A stretch of DNA of 7,399 nucleotides. Origin: Euryarchaeota archaeon UBA538. GTDB lineage: Archaea > Thermoplasmatota > Poseidoniia > Poseidoniales > Thalassarchaeaceae. The stretch lies in NCBI GenBank assembly GCA_002499325.1, contig DALC01000095.1, positions 1 through 7,399 on the forward strand, in the 5' to 3' direction. Of this stretch, positions 1 through 5,710 are shown one piece after another. Both the position numbers and the translations under genes were made by a program. Each line of letters opens with the position of its first letter. Position 1 is the first letter of the stretch. The notes beneath the pieces are model-generated. The model was given only the letters and a program-made list of their open reading frames with translations. It searched no databases and was not told where the DNA came from.

Positions 1-1344
1 GTCTACATGGCCAATGAGGGAGATTTATTGATTTTTGAAGGATTCGCGGATGATTCTCAGAATGACCTGAGTACCCTACTTCACATTTGGAATCCAGATG
101 CGGAAAATAATCCAGATCTTACTATCAACTTTGAAGGCAGGAAAAGCACTGTTGAACATACATATCATACATCTGGCTTGCATCTTGCAACCCTCCAAGT
201 TGTGGATAATGACGGAGCCAGCACTGAATCTCTTATCGTACCCATAGAAATTCAGAATATCGACCCACAAATCACTCCCTTGGCCCCTCCGCTTCCCGTT
301 GCTGAGGATTCTACTGTATCTATAATCGTAAGTACGATTGATACGTCAGGAGACATGCTCACGCTGAGAAACTGCTTCGACTTGGACCCAATGACCAACT
401 CTGATGACTCTGGAGGATCCTCCGACGATTGCGATTTGGAGTCCAATATGATGGAGAGATCCTGGTCGGATGCAACTACCGCTCCTACAATGATTGTGTT
501 TCACGTGACAGATGATGATGGAAGCACGGCGATGATAGAAATCCCGCTTGATATACGAAATGTCAATCCAGATCCAAGAGCTTCTCCGAGTACATTCTCA
601 CCAATGGAAGGAGATGTCGTTTTCTTTAGTGCCAATGGAACTACTGATTCTTCGTATGATATGGAAAACCTACTTTACAACTGGGATATGGATACGTCAG
701 TCGACAGTGATGGAGATGGCAATCCGGCCAATGATATTGATGCCCAGGGGAAGTGGATCGAGTGGACATTCTCGGGATCTGGCAGTAGAACTGTTAGCAT
801 GACAGCTGTGGACGAGGGGCCCGGTTCCTCAATTACCATTACAGTGATTATCTCTGAAGCTCCATTCAGCCTAGGAGATTTCATGACTTCTTATGGCTTA
901 ATAATCGTAATAATGTTGATTTTTTCAATTCTTGGAGCGGTTTTTGTAATCAAGAATAGACAGAGTAATATTGAACCCTTGGATACTCAAGTTGATCAAA
1001 CTAGTAGATTGAAGAAGGTATCCGTGGACGATGCATTTGATGATCCGGAATATGATCCATTCGATGATAGAAGTAGAAAAGAAGGACCAAAAACTGGACT
1101 GGATGTTTCAAGCGATGATCTTCCTGAAATTCAAACCGAGGAGGGAATTGGGTCCGTTTCACAGGAGACTTTGATACCTGACGATGTGAGTAGAATTCTG
1201 TTGGATGAGGAAGAATCTGAAGCGGAAGGACCTCTCGGGGGACATAATGAGGAAGATACACAGGAGGAGGTCCCGGAGAGTGTCGCTATGTCCCTAGAAG
1301 ACGCTCTGGATGATGAAGACATAGAAGCACTCTTTGAGGAGTAG
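1..1344 (+). CDS. PKD-like repeat surface protein with C-terminal membrane anchor and acidic cytoplasmic tail (5' truncated)
   Basis: The reading frame is open at the window edge, so the true N-terminus, including any signal peptide, lies upstream; the ATG at base 7 is probably internal. Numbering from that Met, three PKD/Ig-like beta-sandwich units cover about residues 3-85, 90-188 and 190-284, each ending in a D-D/N-D/E-G turn (VVDNDGAS, VTDDDGST, AVDEGPGS). The third contains a DSDGDGNPANDID loop (233-245) resembling a calcium-binding loop. Cys123 and Cys142 flank an Asp/Ser-rich loop and could form a disulfide. One hydrophobic helix (about 296-315) is followed by KNRQ, placing the repeats outside and a roughly 125-residue, strongly acidic tail inside the cell. 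The tail holds two copies of S-[VL]-[DE]-D-A-[FL]-D-D. PKD-like domains usually serve in adhesion or surface structure; the ligand is unknown. sepF follows after 14 bp. The architecture is clear, the function is not. Confidence 0.85.
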   Translation, partial: VYMANEGDLLIFEGFADDSQNDLSTLLHIWNPDAENNPDLTINFEGRKSTVEHTYHTSGLHLATLQVVDNDGASTESLIVPIEIQNIDPQITPLAPPLPVAEDSTVSIIVSTIDTSGDMLTLRNCFDLDPMTNSDDSGGSSDDCDLESNMMERSWSDATTAPTMIVFHVTDDDGSTAMIEIPLDIRNVNPDPRASPSTFSPMEGDVVFFSANGTTDSSYDMENLLYNWDMDTSVDSDGDGNPANDIDAQGKWIEWTFSGSGSRTVSMTAVDEGPGSSITITVIISEAPFSLGDFMTSYGLIIVIMLIFSILGAVFVIKNRQSNIEPLDTQVDQTSRLKKVSVDDAFDDPEYDPFDDRSRKEGPKTGLDVSSDDLPEIQTEEGIGSVSQETLIPDDVSRILLDEEESEAEGPLGGHNEEDTQEEVPESVAMSLEDALDDEDIEALFEE

Positions 1345-1358
1345 CTCACGGGCGCCTC

Positions 1359-1829
1359 GTGGCAAACCTGTTTAGACTACTTGGACTGCCTGATCCCTCT
1401 AAGGCAATTACCTCTAACACCAAGAGGAAAATGACTTCCACTGACCCCGGACCACAAGAAGGCGATCTGCATATTGACTTAGGTGAGATGAAGTGGTCGG
1501 AAAGAACACTTAGGCATACTCCAAGCGCATCCAGAAACGTTGTCTATCTGAAACCGGATGGATTACATAGACTGTCCCTTGAAGGAATGTCAGCACCACT
1601 CTCCAGAGGGAGCATGGTAATTGTGGACCTGGGGTCCCTAGCTCATATGCCAAGTCAGAAGGACGTATGCAAGAGAAGAGTCCAAGAGATGTCAGAGAGA
1701 CTCGGACTTCACGCTTTCGCGATAAACGAGGACGATTCATTGCTCATGGTACCTGGTGCAATGATGAGAGTGGACACAACGAAATATGACTTAGGAATAG
1801 GCGGGAATAGTCATTTGTCCGAGTCCTGA
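1359..1829 (+). CDS. sepF: SepF-like cell division protein (FtsZ membrane anchor)
   Basis: This 156-residue protein has the layout of archaeal SepF. A short amphipathic N-terminus (MANLFRLLGL) suits the membrane-targeting helix, a polar linker follows (about 15-57), and a C-terminal alpha/beta SepF (DUF552) domain spans about 58-146. Within the domain are a strand at VVYLKP, the G-S-M-V-I-V-D-L strand (84-91), a helix at 100-115, a strand at HAFAIN, and the closing LLMVPGAMMRVD segment. That last part parallels the L-x-x-T-P-x-G-V-x-I-D ending I recall in archaeal SepF proteins. In archaea with FtsZ, SepF tethers the FtsZ ring to the membrane. The GTG start is chosen because it gives exactly the amphipathic N-terminus. 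The gene sits 14 bp behind the PKD surface-protein gene, probably co-transcribed, and its 3' end overlaps the convergent gene by 19 bp. The assignment rests on pattern recognition without an alignment; a different DUF552-like protein is the main alternative. Confidence 0.78.
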   Translation: MANLFRLLGLPDPSKAITSNTKRKMTSTDPGPQEGDLHIDLGEMKWSERTLRHTPSASRNVVYLKPDGLHRLSLEGMSAPLSRGSMVIVDLGSLAHMPSQKDVCKRRVQEMSERLGLHAFAINEDDSLLMVPGAMMRVDTTKYDLGIGGNSHLSES

Positions 1830-2053
1830 TTATTAGGTTCGAAATCTACAGGTCCATCCTCGAGCCAAGAGTCTAGGTCCCCAGCTGCGACTTCCTCTGC
1901 AGCATGTTCTGTAAAATCTCTGTAAACGGTCCACTTGACTATGGTTTCTTCATCCTCGCCTCTCTTTCTTTTCCTGCGGATTGACTCATTAGCATAGATT
2001 ACACATCTCCTAAGGAACCTCTCGACCAGATCTCTTCTTTGGTCAGATTCCAT
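1811..2053 (-). CDS. Small charged helical protein, unknown function
   Basis: I do not recognise this 80-residue protein. It is rich in Arg, Lys, Glu and Asp and looks mainly helical. A basic N-terminal half (RRDLVERFLRRC and IRRKRKRG, residues 6-32) is followed by an acidic C-terminal half (EEVAAGDLDSWLEDG) ending in a polar tail. The basic patch could contact nucleic acid, but no known motif is visible. The ATG start lies 4 bp after the bcp stop codon; an in-frame TTG at 2063-2065 would add four residues (MSDI) and overlap bcp. It is the last gene of the minus-strand run nth - 190-residue protein - bcp, so it is probably translated from that mRNA. Its 3' end overlaps the end of sepF on the other strand by 19 bp. 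Tight spacing and codon-by-codon openness support a real gene. Confidence 0.7.
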   Translation of the reverse strand: MESDQRRDLVERFLRRCVIYANESIRRKRKRGEDEETIVKWTVYRDFTEHAAEEVAAGDLDSWLEDGPVDFEPNNQDSDK

Positions 2054-2057
2054 GATA

Positions 2058-2540
2058 TCACTCAATTCCTAGATCCGTCATCAGCTGATCAACGTGGCCC
2101 TTTGTTTTGACTTTGTATCCAACCCAGGATAGTTTGCCTTCTTGAGTGATCGCGAATGTCGATCTGAGAGTGCCCATGTATGTCTTTCCATACATGCTCT
2201 TCTCTCTCCATGTTCCATACATGGTATGCAACTCAGCATCCTCATCCACAATCAGGTCAAATGGCAGATCGTGTTTGTCAATAAATTTCTCATGTGATTT
2301 TGCGGAGTCAGTAGAAACGCCGACTACAATCCAAGAATTATTGGAAATTCTGTTAAAGTTATCTCTGAAATCACAAGCCTGCGATGTACATCCAGGGGTA
2401 TTATCACGAGGATAGAAGTAAAGAATAACCCCCTTCCCTGAATCTAAAACCTCGGAAAGAACGAACTTGGATCCGTCAGTCAGAGGTGCTTCAAAATCTG
2501 GTGCATTATCCCCAACCATCAATGTGACTACCTCGCTCAT
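2058..2540 (-). CDS. bcp: Thiol peroxidase of the Bcp/PrxQ peroxiredoxin family
   Basis: The 160-residue product reduces hydrogen peroxide and organic hydroperoxides using thioredoxin-type donors in the cytoplasm. It has the full thioredoxin-like AhpC/TSA fold: the V-G-D-x-A-P-D-F entry motif (residues 9-16), the FYPRDNTPGCT active site with peroxidatic Cys51, a resolving Cys56 spaced four residues on as in Bcp/PrxQ enzymes, the VVGVSTDS strand (72-79), and the conserved Arg126 in LRSTFAI. The length is typical for the family. The start is the ATG before SEVVTLMVGD; the frame extends upstream, but that extension runs into the preceding gene and lacks family sequence. A shorter ATG start eight codons in is possible. 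It lies 25 bp after the 190-residue gene and 4 bp before the 80-residue gene. Being in one run with nth fits a shared response to oxidative damage, although the sequence shows no regulator site. Confidence 0.95.
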   Translation of the reverse strand: MSEVVTLMVGDNAPDFEAPLTDGSKFVLSEVLDSGKGVILYFYPRDNTPGCTSQACDFRDNFNRISNNSWIVVGVSTDSAKSHEKFIDKHDLPFDLIVDEDAELHTMYGTWREKSMYGKTYMGTLRSTFAITQEGKLSWVGYKVKTKGHVDQLMTDLGIE

Positions 2541-2565
2541 GTTACTCACTCTACTGCTAGGTTCT

Positions 2566-3138
2566 TCAAGCCTTTTCTCTGTCAATATGAGAATTGACCA
2601 TGATGCTGGTGGGCGTCTTTGGTGGACTACTAAATCCAAATGGCTTGGAGAATGATGTTTTTCCAATTTTTCCGAAGTTCGAATCAGGAGTTTTTGCCTC
2701 TGCGTGAAAAACTCTTGAAATCCCTCTTATTGAGTACCACTCCCTGCTTCCATCCCTAGCTATTCCATATGTGCTTGAGCCGAAAATAGTTTTTCCGAAG
2801 ATGTTCTCGATGGAAGAGATGAACCATAGTGGCCTTGGAATAGGAAACGGAAATGATACCCCCCAAGACATGGAAACTTGCAGATAATCAGTCTTAATTG
2901 AAACTGTCTTTCTCTTCCTATTTACGATTATGTCGGTTACCACTACCTCATCAAAATCGTACAGTGAGGATACGAACTCAGCATGCTTGGGGGAGGGTGA
3001 AAGTAGTACTCTGCTACCATCTGGTTTGGACCACATTATGTTGGTGAAGGCCCCCAATGGCGACTCATTCCAGTCACCGATTACCAATGAGTCTCCACTT
3101 TCGAAGCCCGATGAAGTAATCCTGCCTCGAAAAATCAT
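2566..3138 (-). CDS. Conserved-looking uncharacterised protein in the nth-bcp operon
   Basis: This 190-residue soluble protein has no signal peptide or membrane helix. The N-terminal part (1-95) looks beta-rich, with MIFRGRITSSGFESGDSLVIGDW, a P-D-G-S-R-V-L-L-S-P turn (39-48) and the DFDEVVVTDI strand (61-70). A P-x-P-R-P-L-W segment follows (99-105), then a GSREWYSIRGISRV stretch (130-143) and a final F-G-F-S-S-P-P-K-T-P segment (167-176). From memory, this order resembles uncharacterised proteins of similar length in actinobacteria and some archaea, which share the G-R-I, D-F-D-E-V, P-R-P-L and R-E-W-Y blocks; I cannot confirm this without a search. No catalytic motif is evident. The ATG is chosen because it falls 7 bp after the nth stop; longer forms would run inside nth. 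Its position between nth and bcp suggests co-expression with repair and peroxide-defence functions. Confidence 0.8.
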   Translation of the reverse strand: MIFRGRITSSGFESGDSLVIGDWNESPLGAFTNIMWSKPDGSRVLLSPSPKHAEFVSSLYDFDEVVVTDIIVNRKRKTVSIKTDYLQVSMSWGVSFPFPIPRPLWFISSIENIFGKTIFGSSTYGIARDGSREWYSIRGISRVFHAEAKTPDSNFGKIGKTSFSKPFGFSSPPKTPTSIMVNSHIDREKA

Positions 3139-3145
3139 CAAATTA

Positions 3146-3787
3146 CTACCTCCCTTGTCTGATTCTCTTCTTTGTAGATGCCCACGAGCATATGGGACAC
3201 TCCGACAGATCATGATTCCTAGCCGGGCAATACTCCCTTCCAAAGTAGATGATCTGGAGATGTCTTCGATTCCATGTGTCCCTTGAGAAAACCTTCTTCA
3301 GATCTCTCTCGGTCTTTACCACATTGGTCCCGTTGGAAAGGCCCCACCTATCGGCCAGACGATGGATATGAGTATCAACTGGAAATGCAGGAACCCCGAA
3401 AGCCTGAGCCATGACCACACTGGCTGTTTTATGGCCAACTCCTGCCAAAGACTCGAGGAAATCCCAATCTGGATATAATTCTCCACCTGAGTCAATAATC
3501 TGCTCGGCCATCTTTTTGAGGTTCTTTGCCTTTGTTGGCGCCAAACCTATTTCTCTGATTAGAGATCTTATCTCTTCGACTTCAAGTCTGGCCATCTTTT
3601 CTGGAGAATCAGCGATATCAAACAATGATGGTGTGACTTCATTCACCTTTTTGTCTGTAGTTTGGGCAGAAAGCATCACTGCGACGAGTAAAGTGTAGCT
3701 GTCTTTGTGATCCAGGGGTATTGGTGTTTCTGGGTATAGTGAGTCTAGTTGGTCGCCTATTCTCCTGGCCTTTTCGGATCTTTTCAC
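3146..3787 (-). CDS. nth: Endonuclease III, DNA glycosylase/AP lyase, with degenerate Fe-S cluster site
   Basis: The enzyme excises oxidised pyrimidines from DNA and cuts at the resulting abasic site in base-excision repair. The 213-residue length is close to the family norm. Visible features are the helical MLSAQTTDKKVNEV segment (38-51), the helix-hairpin-helix LAGVGHKTASVV (114-125) with catalytic Lys120, and the VDTHIHRL segment with catalytic Asp138; both residues fall at the E. coli Nth numbers. The C-terminal cluster site is altered: Cys187, Cys197 and Cys200 are present, spaced C-x9-C-x2-C, and no fourth Cys follows, unlike the usual C-x6-C-x2-C-x5-C. A [4Fe-4S] cluster is therefore unlikely to bind normally. 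The GTG start overlaps the stop of the upstream small membrane-protein gene in a GTGA, suggesting translational coupling. The downstream gene starts 7 bp after the stop. Confidence 0.95.
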   Translation of the reverse strand: MKRSEKARRIGDQLDSLYPETPIPLDHKDSYTLLVAVMLSAQTTDKKVNEVTPSLFDIADSPEKMARLEVEEIRSLIREIGLAPTKAKNLKKMAEQIIDSGGELYPDWDFLESLAGVGHKTASVVMAQAFGVPAFPVDTHIHRLADRWGLSNGTNVVKTERDLKKVFSRDTWNRRHLQIIYFGREYCPARNHDLSECPICSWASTKKRIRQGR

Positions 3788-4005
3788 TGTTCTTCCACCC
3801 TACTAGACCTTATTCCAAAGATGAATGCTACAAACATGCAAAACATAGGAACCCCATAGCAAGGGAGGAACATCCATGTTTCCCATTCAGTTGCATCTAT
3901 TGTAGCACCTCTTGCATTTGCAATAGCCACATATGCAATGAAGCCCAATATAAACGCTGGAAGGGCCACAATTGAAGCTAGGCTCAACCCGCGTAGAACG
4001 CCCAT
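3784..4005 (-). CDS. Small two-helix membrane protein, first gene of the nth operon
   Basis: The 73-residue product is not recognised. It has two hydrophobic segments, about residues 9-29 and 46-65, joined by a polar loop containing ATIDATEWETW, and a short charged end (RSSRVEEQ). This predicts a small integral membrane hairpin with both ends on the same side, probably cytoplasmic given the basic IRSSR after helix two. The ATG start is the only reasonable one: an in-frame stop lies 16-18 bases upstream. Its stop codon overlaps the GTG of nth by four bases, so translation of the two is likely coupled. Being first, it lies nearest the operon promoter. Nothing in the sequence indicates a role in DNA repair. 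Confidence 0.75.
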   Translation of the reverse strand: MGVLRGLSLASIVALPAFILGFIAYVAIANARGATIDATEWETWMFLPCYGVPMFCMFVAFIFGIRSSRVEEQ

Positions 4006-4020
4006 GGTTATCGCTGTGAC

Positions 4021-4060
4021 TCACCTTTGTTGAAGGTTCGTAATGTTCCATGGATAAAAC
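4021..4060 (-). promoter_or_regulatory. Possible promoter and SD-like sequence for the minus-strand nth operon
   Basis: Reading the minus strand, a TTTTAT box (4054-4059) could be a TATA element, which would place transcription start near 4030-4033. An AGGTGA matching the archaeal anti-Shine-Dalgarno lies at 4021-4026, but it is 15 bases before the ATG at 4005, longer than usual. The 98-bp divergent gap must also serve the plus-strand gene at 4104, for which I see no clear TATA box. This is a weak call from motif appearance only. Confidence 0.3.
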
Positions 4061-4103
4061 AAACTCCCCCAACCCTCACAAGTATTGACTCATCAGGGCG
4101 TTC

Positions 4104-4442
4104 ATGGTAGACGGACTTGTCGAGATTGTAGAGACAATTTCTTTGAGCATGTGCGGAATATCCACAATACTTTGGATGTCAATCGGAACATTCTCAAGAA
4201 GTGGTAGAGGAGAGGTTCTTGCGCAAAGGTCGATCGCAACACTCTGTATAACTTCTGCTGTTCTGTTAACTATATTCGATTTTCTGGGCGGTGAGCTTTG
4301 GGGATCGGGTAACGTTGCACTTCCAATGGCTCTGATCGCAGTTGTGGTTGCGATATCTGCCTCTCTGAACTTGAAAGGGAAAGATGTTCAAGGCGAGGCT
4401 AATCCTCATCAAATTATGAAGTTGAAGAAAGAAAATCGTTAG
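4104..4442 (+). CDS. Three-helix membrane protein, unknown function
   Basis: The 112-residue product has three predicted membrane helices at about residues 8-29, 44-61 and 71-88. Loops between them include SRSGRGEVLAQR (31-42) and GGELWGSGN (62-70), and the protein ends in a basic soluble tail (HQIMKLKKENR). The positive first loop and the positive tail give no simple topology: by the positive-inside rule each would prefer the cytoplasm, which fits an N-out, C-in arrangement. No family motif is recognised. The gene is divergent from the nth operon and convergent with the Nfu gene, whose stop codon it overlaps within the four bases TTAG at 4439-4442. The hydrophobic pattern and tight packing against neighbours support a real gene. 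No obvious Shine-Dalgarno sequence precedes the ATG. Confidence 0.72.
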   Translation: MVDGLVEIVETISLSMCGISTILWMSIGTFSRSGRGEVLAQRSIATLCITSAVLLTIFDFLGGELWGSGNVALPMALIAVVVAISASLNLKGKDVQGEANPHQIMKLKKENR

Positions 4443-4717
4443 CTTTCTCCACCTATCTTATCATCGATGAAGGACCTCATGTAAGCAGGGAGTTCGCCGT
4501 TGACAAATATTACATCATTGACTTCTTCTAATTTCATCAGGGAGTAGTAGATTTGCATTGCTGTCATCGGAGTAGCACTACATCCTGTACAGCCACCCTC
4601 TAGCGAGATAGAAATTACTCCCCCAGTAGTATCTATGACATTCACAACCCCATCGTGAGCATCAAGAACTGCTTGAACCGGGCCTACAGAATCCAGTATC
4701 AACTGCTTATCTACCAT
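4439..4717 (-). CDS. NifU-like (Nfu) Fe-S cluster scaffold/carrier domain protein
   Basis: The 92-residue protein is a single NifU C-terminal (Nfu) domain. It carries the diagnostic G-G-C-T-G-C-S-A motif (41-48) with Cys43 and Cys46, which in the family hold a [4Fe-4S] cluster at a dimer interface for delivery to client proteins. The sequence before it, VQAVLDAHDGVVNVID (14-29) and GGVISISLEG, and the following helix and V-N-D-V-I-F-V strand complete the expected fold, with about the usual size for a stand-alone domain. The ATG before VDKQLILDS is preferred; an in-frame TTG at 4757-4759 would add 14 residues without family resemblance. It is transcribed divergently from the amidotransferase gene across 60 bp and overlaps the end of the convergent membrane-protein gene. 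No other Fe-S assembly gene is in the window. Confidence 0.9.
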   Translation of the reverse strand: MVDKQLILDSVGPVQAVLDAHDGVVNVIDTTGGVISISLEGGCTGCSATPMTAMQIYYSLMKLEEVNDVIFVNGELPAYMRSFIDDKIGGES

Positions 4718-4777
4718 GTCCGCCCCATACCTCTGTACATACGGGGGGCTTTCAAGCAATCGCCTCTTCCCACAACC

Positions 4778-5680
4778 ATGAGTCGTACTACGCGCGTGCT
4801 ATTACTCGACCTTCTTGTTGAAAGATCCGAATTCGGACATGGAGGTAACCAGGAGGTTATTCACCCGATTGCAAGGGAAGGTGATGTCGATATCTTCTTA
4901 CTCACTCCGCACATGCAATCCAAAGAATCTGGAATTAAGGCTAATGAAGAAGGGCTTTACTTCATAGGGGAGGAAGATGTTCCAAATTGGGACCACGATT
5001 ATCCATTCTGGGAAAGTTGCGAGGTTCCAATGGGAGAGAATATGGCCAGATTCTACAGAGTGGCACTGCCAACCGGAAAGAAAGACCTCGAAATGGCCAA
5101 GTGGCTAGATTCGATAAAGATCGATGCGGTTGTTTGCTCTGGTTCGAGGAAAAATGTCACAATGTGGGAAGATTGGATGGATAGTGCATCGTCTCTAATG
5201 AGGGTGTCTTCGAAATCTGGGACTCCGACTCTCGGTATTTGTTTTGGTCACCAGCTTCTGTGCAAATCTCTCGGTGCGGAGGTCACTAGAGCAGATAGTA
5301 TGTCGAGCGGAATTTGGAATATGAAACTAAACGAGAAAGGACATGAAGATATATTATTTGATTTACGGAGGATGGAAGACGTTGGTCCAGCCGTAGTTTA
5401 CTCACATCAAGATCACGTAGTCACTATGCCAGAAAACTCTATCCTCCTTGGCTCTGCCTCCCATAACGAGATTACTGCAATTAGAGTTCTAGGCGCAAAT
5501 GGGGATAAGTTACCTGCATGGGGGGTGCAATTCCACCCAGAAGCGGCTAAACACAGGATCGAGCGTGCATTCGAATGGGGTCACATTAGTGAGGCTGAGA
5601 TGCTATCATTCCAGAAAGATCATGATGGTGCTGGAGTTCTCGAATCTTTTGCCAATGTGGTTTTAGGACATGCTCCTTAG
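4778..5680 (+). CDS. Class I glutamine amidotransferase-like protein (stand-alone, GMP-synthase-like GATase)
   Basis: The 300-residue product has the class I GATase triad: Cys155 in the G-I-C-F-G-H-Q-L nucleophile elbow and His253/Glu255 in WGVQFHPEA. Family members hydrolyse glutamine or gamma-glutamyl compounds and release or transfer ammonia. Other family marks are VVCSGSRKNV (118-127), where a glycine-containing loop before the oxyanion region normally sits, and VVYSHQDHVVTMP (206-218), the typical S-H-x-D-x-V segment. No synthetase domain is attached, so it is not a complete GMP synthase. The nucleophile lies about 60 residues later than in minimal GATases because of an N-terminal segment (about 17-95) rich in acidic and aromatic residues. 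The closest recalled types are GMP-synthase-like GATases and gamma-glutamyl peptidases; the substrate is undetermined. The ATG before SRTTRVLLLD is chosen because the longer frame runs antisense into the Nfu gene. Confidence 0.88.
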   Translation: MSRTTRVLLLDLLVERSEFGHGGNQEVIHPIAREGDVDIFLLTPHMQSKESGIKANEEGLYFIGEEDVPNWDHDYPFWESCEVPMGENMARFYRVALPTGKKDLEMAKWLDSIKIDAVVCSGSRKNVTMWEDWMDSASSLMRVSSKSGTPTLGICFGHQLLCKSLGAEVTRADSMSSGIWNMKLNEKGHEDILFDLRRMEDVGPAVVYSHQDHVVTMPENSILLGSASHNEITAIRVLGANGDKLPAWGVQFHPEAAKHRIERAFEWGHISEAEMLSFQKDHDGAGVLESFANVVLGHAP

Positions 5681-5690
5681 TTGACTTCAA

Positions 5691-5702
5691 AAGTGTTTTT
5701 TT
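5691..5702 (+). terminator. T-rich archaeal-type terminator after the amidotransferase gene
   Basis: Ten bases after the amidotransferase stop codon lies AAGTG followed by seven consecutive T residues (5696-5702), with no strong preceding hairpin. Archaeal RNA polymerase commonly terminates at such U-tracts. It separates the gene from the pyrophosphatase promoter immediately downstream. Confidence 0.55.
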
Positions 5703-5710
5703 ACGGCTTG

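Noticed and set aside
1345..1358. Separate promoter for sepF in the gap after the PKD protein gene
   Set aside because: The gap is only 14 bp and GC-rich, with no TATA-like element; co-transcription is simpler.
2541..2666. N-terminal extension of the peroxiredoxin to a start at 2666
   Set aside because: The extra 42 residues lie inside the 190-residue gene in another frame and show no peroxiredoxin or signal-peptide character; the ATG at 2540 gives the standard family N-terminus.
3139..3243. Longer start for the 190-residue protein reaching into nth
   Set aside because: The additional 35 residues are the antiphase reading of the nth 3' end, whose amino acids are strongly conserved in the nth frame; the ATG at 3138 sits 7 bp after the nth stop.
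4655..4777. 41-residue N-terminal extension of the amidotransferase
   Set aside because: It overlaps the start of the divergent Nfu gene and has no GATase-like content; the ATG at 4778 begins the expected first beta strand (RVLLLD).
4718..4777. Bidirectional promoter between the Nfu and amidotransferase genes
   Set aside because: The 60-bp gap must contain initiation signals, but I see no convincing TATA box on either strand; a GTACATAC stretch is too weak to call.
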